A stretch of 64,000 nt of DNA from Ziziphus jujuba (GCF_031755915.1 NC_083387.1:24802501-24866500); one strand, 5' to 3'. Positions 35,282 to 48,901 are shown, counted from the first letter of the stretch. Program-made: numbers and translations. The notes: a model not told the origin generated them from the letters alone.

Positions 35282-35543
35282 TGAAAGAAAACAGAATGTG
35301 GAAGAAAATAAAAAGGACTCTATTTGTTATGTATTGATAAAACATATAAATACACGTGAATGGGTTACTCTAGAACCCTACATGAACACATCCGAAACGA
35401 TAGCTGGGACCACCTATTGTGATAAAGCCAAGTCTATCAACAGTAGATAAATACAACAAGATCTTTATCAATTATGGGTAGACTAACCCTTATCTTTGGA
35501 CTTATCAGTAACCACATTAGTAAGAGTAGGTGGAACTCTAATA
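35282..35543 (-). repeat. Copia 3' LTR
   Basis: Pairs with 48915-49176. On the element's strand it begins TATTAGAG (TGTTAGAG in the partner LTR) and ends TTTCTTTCA; GAGAG follows. Confidence 0.88.
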
Positions 35544-35555
35544 TCCCCCCGCAAG

Positions 35556-36134
35556 CTAAAAGTGGGTGGAACCACATTTAGCTTGGTCCTAAGATAGTGA
35601 AACCGAGGAGTGGGTAAAGACTTGGTTAATATATCTGCAACTTGGTCAGTGGAAGGAACATAATGGAGTCGACCTCCATATGCTTGGTGCGTTGGTGGAA
35701 AACAGGATTGGCGGCAAGAGGCCCAGCACCCGTGTTGTCACACCACAGAACTGAAATGGAGGAGGAGGAGATTATGAGTTCACATAATAACTACTGAAGC
35801 CAGCTGATCTCTGCAGTGCCATGTGCAAGTGCCCAATATTCAAAGTCCATGCTTGAGTGGGCAACAATGTGTTGTTTTTTTTACGACCAAGAAACTAGAG
35901 AGTCACCAAGATAGATGCAATAACCGCTAGTGGATTTTCTATCATCTATGCAAGATGCCCAATCAGTATCAGTAAACCCAGTGATGCAAAGATGCACGGA
36001 CGAGCGAAGAAGAAGACCAAAAGTTTTGGAGCCTTGTAAATAATGATGAATACATTTACAAGCCGACCAATGCGCATCAGTTGGGGTGATGCATGAATTG
36101 ACTCAGCTTATCTACAATGAAGGAAATTTCAGGG
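35556..36134 (-). pseudogene. Copia RT C-terminus and RNase H
   Basis: Read in frame on the minus strand, with a few stops, are LSQFMHHPNDAHWSACKCIH, then TDTDWASCIDDRKSTSGYCI, LGDSLVSWS and WCDNTGAGPLAANPVFHQRT. These are the standard copia RNase H blocks (DWAG..DDRRSTSGY, SWSSKKQ, DNxxA..LAxNPVFHxRTKH). The block ends at solo LTR B, whose target copy is CTAGT. Confidence 0.88.
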
Positions 36135-36139
36135 CTAGT

Positions 36140-39083
36140 TGTCAGGACCCGTCCAGAATTCCTTCCCCGGAACCCTAGACAGCCCTGATCCCAGGGAAAC
36201 CCTACCGGACCCTCCAAAGGAAAATCCGACAGAGCCTCCCCTAAGGGATTTACTTACCACAAATTACCTGCACTGAAAACACAGTTCTAAAAACATCCCC
36301 TTATTCCTCCCACAAACTACAAACTGATTCCACAAATTCCAGCACTTCTCAAAGCAACAACAGTCCAGTGCATAAATAAAACAGAAGTATTCCAATAGTA
36401 TACAGAGCTTTAAGAAGTGCTAAACAACAGAAATACAACAAGGCTGAAAAGAAATAATACACTGAAATGAAAGAGTACAAAGAAACTTCTCGAAACACAA
36501 CAGCAGCGGAAAACTTGGTTCGCTCCGGAAGAACGTCTACCACCACTTGCACCTAAGGGAACGGAATTTAAGAGTGTGAGATGCTAATCATCTCCGTGAG
36601 TAACCCGAACTACTGAACACCTTTTGATAATAATAATAAAATAATAACAATTAAGGAGTGGAACAAATACCAACAATTAATAATAAATAATAATAACCTT
36701 TGGAAAATAATGATTTCCCTCAAAACTCTCACCAATCGCTCCGTTTGAAATGTTCCCTTTTTAAAACCTTTTCGCAAAACCCAATGTGCATACCTCCCAA
36801 AAACCAAGGGATTAAATAATTTAACAACAACAATTAAATAAATACATACCCCAAATATATAAGAAAAATATAATAAATTATAATAAATAAATTTTGAACA
36901 CCTTTGGGGTTTAAACCATTATTTGCAATTACACCGACAATTACACCTGACGCACCACACCATATACCGGTGATGCCCTCCGATACCCAGCGTCCCGAGC
37001 ACCGACTGGCGGGAGGTTAAAGAGAGAAACCTGCAGTGGTCACTTCGGCGTCCCGACAGTACCGACTGCTAAAAACCATCACCCGGCCAAGGAGGGGGGC
37101 GGCTGTGCACAACAATAAACCTGCCTGCCCACGGTCCAATGGCAACACCGGGTGAAGTAATAACCGCACGCTAAACCACATAATAACCGCGTGCTACCAC
37201 GTGTCCATACACCATACACCAGAACACCAATACTGTATGAGTGCGTCTAAAAATAAACATTAATAACCAACCGTACCGTTTTCCAAAATTACCGTGGGAA
37301 GTATACCAAATTTTCACAAAACACCATCCCACATATTTTATTTAATAACCCGGTACGAAAACATCGATAACAGATAAAACCATACCTTTTCTCGTAATAC
37401 GAGATTCAACAATTGAAATACCGCGGGGCATAATTTATAAAATTAAACCACCAACTTAAACAAATATTTTCATAAAATATTTAATCCAATTATGCCCGAA
37501 ATTTATATAAAAATCCAAACACAACGAATTACTGAAAATACTTACTCATGTGTAATAAATATCATTTAATCACAATAAAATAATAATCGAGAATTTCTAA
37601 TGACCCCAAAATTTCATTTAGCACCAATGGGTAAATATATATATAAAATAATATTTTTCCCAATTGTATTTAAAATACGCCACATGAGCACAATTTATAG
37701 ATATCAAATTAATACCACATAAATACAATTAATTACCCCAAAAATATTTTTAAAGGTGGGTCACTCACCTGGAGCACGCAATTAACCCATGATCCACCAC
37801 GGGATCAATTCTACGACTCACCGGTGCTCCTAGAACAAAATTCACAGACAATCAAATAAATTAATATTTTAATCGGGTAAATAATACCCGGTACCCGGGG
37901 GCTTAAACACAAACTTTAACCAAAATGGTCGAATGATATACCGAATCGAAGCTCATGGAACGAGGATCACCAATCCGGTCTCCGTCGACCCCAATTCTGC
38001 CGGAGGTGGCCGGAATTTGGTCGGAAAGTTTCGGCCGGTGTTCACTTCTCCATATCTCGCAAACCGCTTCGAATTTTTGAGATTGGAGGCCATTTTTGGA
38101 TTCAGAGGACCCAAAATAGGGGGATAGGAGGCTCAATTGGGAGTGGGCTGGCCGGAAAACACAAGAAAAGAGGAGAGAGAAACTTGGCCGGCCGGCGGCT
38201 TCTCCGGCCCGATCGGCGCGCGTCAGGCGGCGGCTGGCCGTGAAACTTGGCGGCCAAGCTCGCGAGGTGGCGGGCTTCCTTGCTGGCTGGCGCGTGAGGG
38301 CTATGGGTGGCCGGAATTTGAAACACAGAAGAGAGAGGGACGGTCGGGAGAGAAGAAAGAAAAGCTGCGTGTGTGTGTGTATTTCGGGGAAGAAGAAGGA
38401 AAAAAGAAAAAAAAAGAAAAAGAAAAAGAAAAAGAAAGGATTGGTGTTTTCCCACGTGGGGAAGGAAAAGAAAAAGAAAAAGAAAAGAAAAGAAAAAGGA
38501 AAAGAAAAAGAAAAAGGAAAAAGGAAAAATAATAATAATTAAATAAAAAAATATTATTATTTAAAATAATAATAAAAATAATTTGATTTTTCACATGGTT
38601 GACATGTGGCATTTCACCATGGTGACACATGGCCACCTTCATTGAGTCACACGTGGCACCTCGTTATGCGTGTAAAAATAATATTAAAATAATACAGTAT
38701 TTGAAAAACTTTACAGGTCCATAACTTTCAAACCACATGTCCAAATCGGACGTGCCACTAGTCTACGGACTCGTATCGACGAGCACTTCACAACCATGCA
38801 TGAGTCAACGCTCAACCTTGCATGAATAAAAAGTCAACTCCGGCACCCCTTGGACAGTTTGGACCTCAACTCGTTTTGCTCAAAACTTTCAAACCGTAGC
38901 TCCGTTTTCAACGTGCTACCAGTCTACGAACTCGTGCCAACGTGTATTCCGTAATGGTACCTCAGTCAACTTAGAATTCCAACCGGGTCAAAAAGTCAAC
39001 GTTTGACCCCTTTGGTCAACGATCAACGGTCAACCTCGGTCAACGTGCAAAAATTCCGACATGGTTCGGGACGGGGTGTTACA
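36140..39083 (-). mobile_element. Solo LTR B (family 1, minus), nested in copia
   Basis: The 2944 bp element reads on its own strand from TGTAACACCCCGTCCC to GGGTCCTGACA. It is flanked by a perfect CTAGT duplication (36135-36139, 39084-39088). It aligns with solo LTR A throughout: the GGTGAGTGACCCACC block, the GAGGGCATCACCGGTATATG block and the GGAGCGAACC block. It lacks the TRIM and so preserves that element's empty site. There is no internal domain. A purine-rich GAAAAA tract lies at about 38393-38530. Confidence 0.9.
38393..38530 (+). repeat. Purine tract (GAAAAA-type)
   Basis: About 135 nt almost wholly A and G, interrupted near 38440-38460, inside LTR B. The two long lysine-rich or phenylalanine-rich frames across it are artefacts of this repeat. 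Confidence 0.85.
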
Positions 39084-39088
39084 CTAGT

Positions 39089-39490
39089 AATGGTCAGTTA
39101 TTATAACATACCGATAGTGCTTTAATATAAAAACATATCTTTAAAAGGATTCCTGATAGTAGCCCCAAGTTGAATAGAGGAACTAGCCAAAGAGGAGTAA
39201 AGTTTACAGTCAAGCATACCAATCCGGCTCAACAAGTCATTGACATAGGTGGCTTGAGACGGGTGCATTCCCAAGCTTGTACGCCGGACCTCAATGCCCA
39301 AAAAGTAGTGGAGAGGACCTAAGTCCTTTAGAGAAAAGGTGTTATCCAATTTAGCAACAAACTGATAAAGAAGTCTTGGATTGTCATCGGTCACGATTAT
39401 ATCACCCACATATACAAATAGCCAAATAAAACCATGTGAAGAATGTAGCAAAAACAGAGATGAGTCCATTTTAGAATTGCTGAAAACCCA
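39089..39490 (-). pseudogene. Copia reverse transcriptase, central part
   Basis: The minus strand gives KMDSSLFLLHSSHGFIWLFV, then YVGDIIVTDDN and FSLKDLGPLHYFLGIEV, then SQATYVNDLLSRIGM. The family motif is YVDDII; here the first Asp is Gly (GGT, 39404-39406), which would abolish catalysis. The fragment lies between solo LTRs B and C. Confidence 0.88.
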
Positions 39491-42400
39491 TGTAACACCC
39501 CGTTCCGAAGTATATCGAAATTTTTGCACGTTGACTGAGGTTGACAATTGACCTAGTGGGTCAAAATTTTGACTCTTTGTTTTGAATAGAATTTCGCATT
39601 GGCTGAGGCACCATTGTGGAGTACACATCTACCCGAGTTCGTAAACTAATAGCACATTAAAAACGGAGCTACCGTTTGAAAGTTAAGAGTAAAATAAGTT
39701 GAGGTCCAAACTGTCCAAGAGTACCCGAGTTGACTTTTTATTTGTTTTAGAATATAGCTTTGACTCATGCATGGTTGTGAAGTACTCGTCGATACGAGTT
39801 TATAGACTAGCAGTACGGCTAATTTGGACATTTTGTTGAAAAGTTATGGACCTGCAAAGTTTTTCGAATACCGTAATATTTTAATATATTTTTAAATTGA
39901 GTGAACAGTATGTGCCACGTGTCATGTTATCAGCCAATCCTGTGAATGAACAGTGTCACCTACGGGTGGCTTTTATTTTGGCCAAAACACATGTGGGCTG
40001 GGGGGAAAAGGGAGAGAGGGGAGGAGAGAGAGGCGAGAGACCACCACCACAGGCCATCGCCGATTTACCATTTTCCGGCCACCCTTTCCATACACACGTC
40101 ACCCCACCTTAAAGCCCACTTGAAAACCGGTCGGTCACCCAAAAATCACGGCCAATCAACCACCGATGTGCCCGGATCGAGGTGATTTTGGGCGGCGGTG
40201 CCAAATCTTTCTCCGATCGATTTCTCCCAAACCAGACTTCCGTTTGCCTCATTGCCGGTCTTGTTGATTCACCCGTTTCTCGATCTATCTTCCCACCAAA
40301 AATCACGACCAGTGGCCACTGGACGCGTCGCCAATAGTGACGGGTTTAAGTGACCATGGTGGCTCATCAGAAAACCAATTTTCGGTGAGTTCCCAGTTGC
40401 ACCGCCCATCTTCTCCTACTAATTCTGATCCCCTGAACCTAGATCTGAGGTTGGTTTCCTCCAACTCATAGCGGTTTGTGAGATCCAAGGATCCAAAATC
40501 TGACACCTTTCCAATAAGATTTCGGCCACCTCGGGTCCGATCCCCGGCAAGTAAGACCAAATCCGTAATTCTCGTTTCACAAACTTTGATTCAGTATACC
40601 ATTCATAAATTTTGGTTATTGTTTGTGTTAGCTACAAGGGTACCCATTTGGGAGTTACCCGATTAAAATATTAATATAATTAGTTTGGTGTATTGTGGAT
40701 ATTTTAGGTGCACGTGTGGGTAGTGGAGTTGATCCTATAGAGGATCTCAATTGATACACGTGCTTGAGGTGAGTGACCCACCTTTAAAACTATTTTTGGG
40801 TAATTTGTTATATCTATTTTGTGTTAATTTAATATTTAGAAAATATGTTCATGTGGTGGAATTTATATATAATTGTAGTAAATTTCTATTCTTAATTTTG
40901 GTGATTTCTTTTATATATGTATATACCTATTGATGCCAAATTAAGGTTTGGATTGTTAAAGAAATTGTTGATTATTATTATTGTGATTTAATTTAATTTA
41001 TTACGCTTGATCAAGATGTTTCATTAAACTAATTGTACTTGAATTCTAGATGAATTTTAATATTATTTTTGGCATGATTTGATTTTAAAGATTTTAAGAA
41101 AAATATTGATTTAAGTTATGGTGCCTTCAAAATATATATTTATGCACTTGAAATATTATCTTATTAATTTTATGATATGGAAAAAAATTATATATATTAT
41201 CGATAGATTTATGCTGGTTATATTAAAGAAAAATGTGGGATTGTGGATTTGAAAAGTGCTATAATTTCCACGGTGAATTTTGAAAAACTTGGTATTTTAA
41301 TAATAAATTTAGTTATTTGTTTTATATGCACTCATATAGTACTGGTGTTCTGTACTGTATATGTGGATGAGCGCGTAAGTTGTAATGTCTCCCGTAAGTT
41401 GCCATCGGATCGAGGGCAGGCAAGTTTGATATTGGCCATAGCCGCCTCCCTCCATGGCCGGGATGACGGTTTAAGCAGCAGTGTTGTCAGGACGCCAAAA
41501 CGACCGTATGCAAGTTTCTTTCTTTAACCTCCTGCCAGACGGTGCTTGGGACACTAGGTATCATAGAGCATCACTGGTATATAGTGTGGTGCGTCAAGTA
41601 TTATTTTTCAGATATTAATTTCAAATCCTAAAGTTTTAAAGCCATATTTAAATTAAATGTATTTAATTTGTTTTATCAATGATTTCCAATTAGTATTTTT
41701 CTAAATTGTGTTTATTCATATTTTATGTCAATTATTTTAAATCAATTTTTCTAAAATGCATCTTGCCATATTTTTATTATATAGATTGATTGAATATTTC
41801 AAACTGAATTTTATAATATTTTTACCACTTATTTTACATGGTTTGTTTGTAATTATTTAAATTCTATTATTGATTCTGTTTATATTGGATTATTAAATCA
41901 AATTTTATGAATTTTATATTGAATTTCACTTTTATGTTACATTTCTCTAATGCAAATATTTTAAATTTATTTTATTGTATTTTATTCATATTTGAATTAT
42001 TTAATTATTTACTTAATTAATTATTTCTTGATTTTTGAGGCATACAATATTGGGTTTTGTGAAAATATTTTAAAAGAGAAACTTTTCCAATAGAATGAAT
42101 GGTGAGGGTTTTGAGGAAAAATATTTTTTTCAATTAATTATTATTTATTTATTCTTAATTAATCAAGTGTACTATGATTATTATTACTATTATAATTATA
42201 TAGTAGATTGGATCATTCACTGAGATGATTAGCATCTTATGTTTTTAAATCTATTTCCCTGGGCATAAGGATTGATAAACGTTCGTCTGGAGCGAGCTTA
42301 ACCTTCGTTGCTGTTATGTTTCGAGGAGTTCTCATTCTTTTCATTTATTCTATTTGTAATATTTCTTTCTATCCTTTGTTGTATAGCTTTCATACTTAAT

Positions 42401-42686
42401 TGTACCATATCATGCTCTGTATACTTTATTGGATATATTTTATTAAATACTGCATTAGTTCTCAGTTTAATTTATGGAAGTGCTAATTATTATAGAATTA
42501 AATTGTAGTAAGGTGGGAGGAATAAGGTGGTGTATGTAAAAGCGTGTTTTCAGCGCAGAGAATTTGTGGAAAGTCCAACCCTTAGGGGAGGTTCTGTCAG
42601 ATTTTTTATTGTAGGGTCTGGTAGGGTTTTCCTGGGATCAGGGCTTGTCTAAGGTTCCGGTGAGAGATCTTGGACGGGCTCTGACA
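39491..42686 (+). mobile_element. Solo LTR C (family 1), nested in copia
   Basis: The 3196 bp element runs from TGTAACACCCCGTTCC to GGGCTCTGACA. Flanks ACCCA (39486-39490) and CCCCA (42687-42691) are a target duplication with one mismatch. It is collinear with LTR A. It is longer than A and B mainly because of extra AT-rich sequence at about 41640-42020. No coding domain is present. Confidence 0.85.
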
Positions 42687-42691
42687 CCCCA

Positions 42692-43294
42692 GGTACACAA
42701 TGTCTTACTTAGCTGATCATGCTAGGCCTTTAGAGCCTGACGAAGACCATATATAGAACAGTTCAATTTGCACATAGCAGTAGGACGAATTGGATCAACA
42801 AACCCCTTGGGTTGTGTCATATATACATCTTCACGAAGAACACCGTTGAGAAAAGCATTGTTCATGTCAATTTGATGAATGTGCTAGCAGTGAGAGACAG
42901 CAAGAGAGAGCACAACCTGAATGGTAGAAGGTTTCATAACCGGGCTAAACATCTATTTGAAGTCCAACCCGGGTTGTTAATGAAAACCCTTGGCCACAAG
43001 CGGTGCTTTGTGGTGTGAAACAGTACCATCTGGATTCCTCTTCAATTTAAAAATCCACTTATTTCCAACTAATCTATAAGAAGGGTGAGGAGGTACAAGA
43101 GACCATGTATTATTGGTCTGAAATGCAGCAAATTCAGTGTCCATAGCTTGTTTCCATTCAGGACAAAGGAGCGCTGAGGAAACAGAAATCGGCTCATTGG
43201 TTGCAAAACTTGGCTTGGTCATTGCCAGAAGGATTTTGGGTTTGAAAATTTCATCTTTAGCCCGAGTGATCATAGGATGTGTCGGCAGTAGAAA
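42692..43294 (-). pseudogene. Copia reverse transcriptase, N-terminal part
   Basis: The minus strand reads HPMITRAKDEIFKPK, PEWKQAMDTEFAAFQTNNTW, LVPPHPSYRLVGNKWIFKLK and APLVAKGFHQ. Further stretches recalling FSPVMKPSTIQVVLSLAV and QIDMNNAFLNGVL follow, with stops. These are the copia RT start (EWxxAMxxEFxAL, VxxKWVFKxKxNxDG, DVxNAFLxG). It is joined across LTR C to the central RT part. Confidence 0.88.
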
Positions 43295-43565
43295 TGTAAC
43301 ACCCCATACCAAAAAATATACATGATTAAACAAGTTTGACCAAGCGAACAATATATGGGTTCAAGTTGACTTTTTCAATAGCCAGTATTTTTGGTTTGAC
43401 TAAGGTACCATTATGTAGATCTCGTTGATATGAGTTCACAGACTGGCGGCACTCCAAATTCTGAGTTACGAATAAAAAGTTATGGTTCTGAGAAATTTTA
43501 AGCATAAGTTTTAAATCAGTGTCCAAGCTAGTCCCCAGTTTTTATCTGTTAGTGACCCAAGGCTT

Positions 43566-43573
43566 TATATAAG
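43566..43573 (+). promoter_or_regulatory. TATA box of solo LTR D
   Basis: TATATAAG in GGCTTTATATAAGCC, at the position conserved in all three family 2 LTRs. Confidence 0.55.
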
Positions 43574-45049
43574 CCAAGAAAAGCGTGTCAGACAGGAAAC
43601 AAAGCCCAAATACCCATTTCTTTCTCAAAACTTGAGAAATTCTCTCCTCAGATCTGTGGGTTCAAACTGGGTCATTTCGACCAGTTTACCGTCGAACCGG
43701 ATCACCACCGGATTTCCCATTTCTGACCAACCACCAATTATACGCCCCAGCCAACTAGAAAGGTCACTTGAAGGCAAGCTCAACCATGAAATTTCACGGC
43801 AAGAAGCGGCCGGACGCGCCCAAATCAGGCCGACGAAGTTCATGGCTACCGGAGAGGTGGGTCGCCGGATTTTCTCATTTCTTGGTCGTTTCAGGGAAAC
43901 CCATACACCTTTTCTACTATTTTTGACCCCTCTGAACTCATTTTCGTGGTTATTTTGTCCAGATTCCTCACCGTTTGAAAGATCCGACAACGGGAAGTTC
44001 GTCTGATGCTTCAACAGTATTTTTCGGCCACCAGAGGAAACGTTGGACCAAGGTGAGCATACTGATGAATTCCTTGTCTCTTGGGCTTTCCGTCAATATA
44101 AAGTTTGTAAATTTCGAAGGTCGTTTGATAATTTTTCCATTTTTGAATCAATTAGTTAATTTTCGGATAAGTTGGGGACTGTGTTTGGACAAAATTGGTC
44201 AAATTAGTTAAAATTGGAGTTGAATTAGTGAATTTGGATATTATTAGGACCCATTAGATGGTTCAATTTTGAAATATTAGGCTTCGGGTGAAAATCCTCA
44301 ATTTTGGGTACCGGATCCTAAGGACACGCGGTATAATTGGACTGTCCAGTGTCCAATTTATACAATTTTGTAGTATTGTAAATTATTTTAAGACATTTGA
44401 ATTATACAAGTGTCTCTGGTTTAGTTGTTTGGAGCCTGAGGAATATTTTATTATATTACAGGCACTCGAGTCGAGCTTGGAGGCAATCTTGTAAAGGAGC
44501 AGACGTGAGCATCTACAGTACTGTGAGTGGTTATTAGTTTTAAAAATGTTTTTGGTATATAGTATAATATATATATGTGGTTTGATTATTTTACTTATAC
44601 CTATCGTTTGATTTCAATGTTCATTCTATGGATGCATGAGGATCTACTTTTATATATATGTGTTATCATTTTATATGACTTTTATCAATATTTTAAACGT
44701 TTGGCAATTCTAATGAGTTCATGAATAAACTTATGGTATTTAAATATTTTGGTATTTGAATTGAGATTTTAAATCACTTTGGAAATCAATCGATTTGAGA
44801 AGGCATACTAAAAATTATATGATTTTAAGCATGTTCAAATATTTATAAATTTTTAGATGTTTAAAATTGGTTTATGGTGAATATATTTCACTGTGATATT
44901 TTCTTATTTTAGTAAAAAATCATGATTTGAAGTTTTTTTTGAAATATTTAGACAAGCGGTTGAGCGTGAATATTAAATTATGATTTATGATATGGTAAGA
45001 TACTGTATCGGTTATTTTAAATTGATGTACCGTATAGTACCAGAGTTTG

Positions 45050-45320
45050 GTTTAGTATTATATTATAGCGCGCTGGGTTTATCACGGTGCCATGAGGTCG
45101 GTTTCATCCAACGGTTATTTATTATTACCACGGACTGTGAGATCGGGTATATCTGATGGTTTATTATTATTACCACGGTGTCGTAAGGTTGGTATCATCC
45201 AATGGTTTATTATTGCCACGAACCGTAAGGTTGGGTACGTCTCGACGGTTAATTGATATTTCCACGACACCTTTCGTATATTGAGGGTCGTGAGATGGGT
45301 GTCTTTCACGGGTTACAGAT
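45050..45320 (+). repeat. Minisatellite within LTR D
   Basis: About four to five units with the core GTGAGGTCGG, GTGAGATCGGG or GTAAGGTTGG plus TTTATTATTACCACG, ending with CGTGAGATGGGTG. Equivalent to the arrays in LTR F and E. Confidence 0.8.
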
Positions 45321-46131
45321 TGGTACATCGTTTGGTACGTTGTGTACGTTTGAACATATTGTTGATTTACAAACATTGTGGTGATTTCTGCATTTTCATA
45401 TTTATTTGGTAGAACTGTATTTATGATATTTTATGCTCAAATATTTATATTTTGATTTGAGACATTTTATAATATTACAATGAATCGTCCATTTTATATT
45501 TGAGCATCGATTTTATGATATAGTAAATTGGGATACAAGTTTGGGTTTCGTGAAATGATTTTTAAACGGGGAACTTTTCAAACGAGAGGTCTTGAGAGAA
45601 AGATTTTTCATAAATAAATTATTATTAATCTATTATACTATGCCACTCACTGACATTTCTTTATCTCACGTTTTATTGTTTTAAATTCGTTCCCTTAGGG
45701 CCAAGCGGCTAGTGGCAGTCTACCTCGCGCACAGCTTATTATTTTGTTCCTTCCACGACAGCAGCCGTATTTATCTTTCCTTTATCTATTGTTATCTTTT
45801 GGATTTATTTATTATTTATTTGTACTCCTGGACTCCGTTGATACTCTTAGAATGCTTTGATTTTAGATATTGGACTTAGTAGAGACCATGGTACTTATGC
45901 GTGTAGTTATGGCCTGTAGTACAGTAGGCTGGTTGTAGACTTTACGCTGTTGTGGATTTATTCATTATTTTTTTTATATACATATTGAGGTATTATTGTT
46001 ATCGCTTGTGTTTATTGTCCACGTTTTAAGATGAGGTTCTATTGGATATTTTCTAAGGATTGTCCAGTGGAATTTCACTAGGCGGGGTCACTCGGGGGAT
46101 CCTGGGAAGGTTCTCGGGACGGGTCCTGTCA

Positions 46132-47390
46132 CGAGACTTATGGGAAGAAATAGCACCTGCAACTCCATTTGTGGAGTCAATATCAGAAGGAAATAGAGAA
46201 GAAGACTGCTGCCACACAAGAGAAGATGAAGACTGAACTGAACTAGTTTGAAGGACATGCAAAGCCCATTGGATTAAATCTGTTGGATTTGGTAGTGTGG
46301 GATCACATGGGTCTAGACTGGGACGAACTGAAGTTGACCATGGAGTAGAAGGGAGTGGAGCAAACTGTGAGAGTAGTGGTGTTTACGTGTTAGAGTGGGA
46401 TTCAATCATATCAGTTTGTAAAGCTCTAGATAAGGGTAAAGACTTTCTTCCTTAAGGCATTAAGGATGGCTCTAAAAGAATTGAATCTCCACAAGGTGTG
46501 GCCTGCAAAAAAGAAATTGAAGTAGGACCAAAAATAGATTGGGCCGAATTTGGATTTGGAAGATGTGGGCTGGCCCTCTCTTGGAATGGATAACAATTTT
46601 CGCAAAATATGACATTGGAAGAAATATAAATCTCACCAGTTGAAAGACTTTGGCATTTGTAACCTTTATGAGAGGAACTATAGCTAATAAAAACACACCT
46701 CTCAGAATGAAAACTAAATTTATGTAAACAGTGTGGACAAAGAAAAGGAAAGCACTCACACCCAAAGCATTTCAAGAAGGAATAATCAAAAGGTTGATTA
46801 AACAATTTGTGCAAAGGGGATTGGAAATTCAAAACCTTTGAAGGAAGTCTATTAATTAAAAAAGTGGCTGTTGAGCATGCATTCCACTAATGGTGAAAAG
46901 TCATGGAGCCTTGAGCTAAGAGTGAGAGGGCCGTCTCTGTTATATGATGATATTTACGTTTGACTCGTCCATTTTGGTTATGACTATGGGGATACGGGTG
47001 TTGAAAAGTAATACCAAATTATTTTAAAATTGTTTTATTTTTTTGTTGAGTAAATTTTCAACCATTGATTTGAAACATAAAAAAAAATTTGTAACTTCAG
47101 CTTTAAATTTCATTGGGAAAATCCAATGGAATCGAGAAAAATTATCGAGAAACAATAAATAATATTTATAACCTTCAGGTGATTCAATTGGAGCAGGTCC
47201 CCACGCATCAGAGAAAATTAAATCCAAGGGCTTTTTACTAATATTTAATGATGGTGGTGCAAACAACCTTATGTTTTTCCCTAATTGACAAGATGAAGAA
47301 AAAGAGTCACAAGAAGTAGTAACAGAGAAAGAATTGTTGCATTAGATGCAACTTTATTCATAATGAGTGAACTAGGATGGCCTGAGCGAT
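46132..47390 (-). pseudogene. Copia integrase region
   Basis: On the minus strand, LNISKKPLDLIFSDAWGPAP and then GYKYYLLFLDNFSRFHWIFP are the integrase core (first catalytic Asp in SDAWGP, second in LDNFSR). Downstream, FDYSFLKCFGCECFPFLCPH, then FISYSSSHKGYKCQSLSTGE, is the usual post-core block (VFGCxCFPxL, FxGYSxxxKGYRC). Stops and frameshifts interrupt the reading. Confidence 0.88.
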
Positions 47391-47399
47391 AATGCCATA

Positions 47400-48810
47400 A
47401 TTTATGTAAGGAGAGCTGGGAACATTTCAATGGTCTAGAAATATTATTGAATTGAGAAAAAAAAAAATCCTAGGATGAGCACTCAAATTTTTTGATAGTG
47501 GAACTTGATAGAGTTTGTGTTTAAGGAAGCCTTTGAGAATAATCTTCTTCGTGTCCTTGTTTTTCACAAACACAAATTGATTAGTCAATTCCACTATAAC
47601 ATTGTTATCATTAGTCAAACTAGATATGCTTAACAAGTTTTGTGATTTGCGGAACATAAAGCATGTTATTTAATTTTATGTTTCCAACATATGTACTAAG
47701 AGAAGAGCACCTAGTAAGTGAGATTGTCAAACCTTGTCCATTACCAATGACAAGCTTGTTATTACAGAAGTAGTCATTTCTTTTGGTTATGTTGGAGGGA
47801 TCGGTGGTGATGTGATTGGTAGCACCACTATCAAGTAACCAATCAGGATTAGAGATGGCATCAGATGTAGCATAAAATGCATTTGTATTACTTGGAGTTG
47901 TGTAGGTGTCATCGAATCTATGCCAACACCGATCTGCTGTATGACCAGCAAGCTTGCATATCTGACAAAAATGCATGCATTAGAACTGCTGGATCTACCA
48001 CAGCCCCTGCCTCATCCTTTGGCAGAAGTTATTCCTCGACTTTGTTGCTAACCATTTGAGCCATGGTTTTGATCAGAATTTCTGCTAAAATTATAGGTGC
48101 GATTGGACTCAATTTTCTTCAACTGTTTGTTAGCTATATGAGTGAAAGGGATATCAAACAGTGTGGCCTGTTGAATTCGAACTTCTTGCATCAAAAGTAG
48201 TGAATGTACCTTCTGTATTGTCATGACTATATGACTAGAATTTATGCTGGCAACAATAGCATCATATTCTAGAGGTAAGCCGGCAAGAAGCTGCAAAATG
48301 AAATCCTCATCAGATATAGGTAAGCCTGCCATCGTAAGAGAATCGGCAATATTTTTCATTCTTGAAAAGTAAGATTTAATCGGCAGAGAATCCTTTTTTG
48401 TTGACTAAAATTGAATTTTCAATTGCATTATTTTGGCCTTTGATTGAGTGCCAAAAAAAACGTTCCAGAGAGCTCCAGAGTTGATGGGCAGTAAGAGAAT
48501 TGAGGGCTTTCATTATTTGAGTTTGTATGTCAGGTGAGATGGAAGGTAAAAGCCATCCGACTAAAGCTTGATCAATTCGTCACCATTGATGATAAGTTGG
48601 ATTGAGTTCAACCGTTTGTAATATTTCACCGTTATGGGTGACGTTTGTGACAGTAGTGATTGGTGGAACTGGGAGACTGCCATCAATAAAGTTTTCAAGA
48701 TTGCATCCAATAATTGCTGGCAATATTTGTGAATGCCAGATCACATAGTTATGTTGTTCCAAATTGTATGGGAAGGAATCATTTAGCAGCGTAATATCAG
48801 AGAATCAAGG
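47400..48810 (-). pseudogene. Copia gag, zinc knuckle and protease
   Basis: The gag portion contains MEQHNYVIWHSQILPAI and, further on, LTMAGLPISDEDFILQLLAG and LPLEYDAIVASIN, typical of the UBN2-type copia gag. CQICKLAGHTADRCWHRF is a CCHC knuckle. DWLLDSGATNHIT is the aspartic protease active site (DSGA). HKLYQVPLSKN and LYVPQITKL are the blocks that follow protease in copia. The order and strand agree with the downstream integrase. Several stops are present. Confidence 0.9.
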
Positions 48811-48901
48811 AATAGTTGATGATTGAATGACAGTAGAAGAAACAGACAAAGAAGTTGCCATTTGGATCGAAGAAAAGCTCGTTGGAGTATCCTATAGGAT
48901 A

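Larger units (their letters stand above)
43295..46131 (+). mobile_element. Solo LTR D (family 2), nested in copia
   Basis: The 2837 bp element starts TGTAACACCCCATACC and ends GGGTCCTGTCA. It is collinear with LTR E (50194) and LTR F (29783), with a TATA box at 43566-43573 and a minisatellite at 45050-45320. Flanks AGAAA and CGAGA agree at only three of five bases, so the target duplication is doubtful. The copia reading continues on both sides, with RT to the left and integrase to the right. Confidence 0.82.

Noticed and set aside
38102..38642. Lys/Glu-rich and Phe/Ser-rich frames in LTR B
   Set aside because: They are translations of a GAAAAA purine tract inside a solo LTR.
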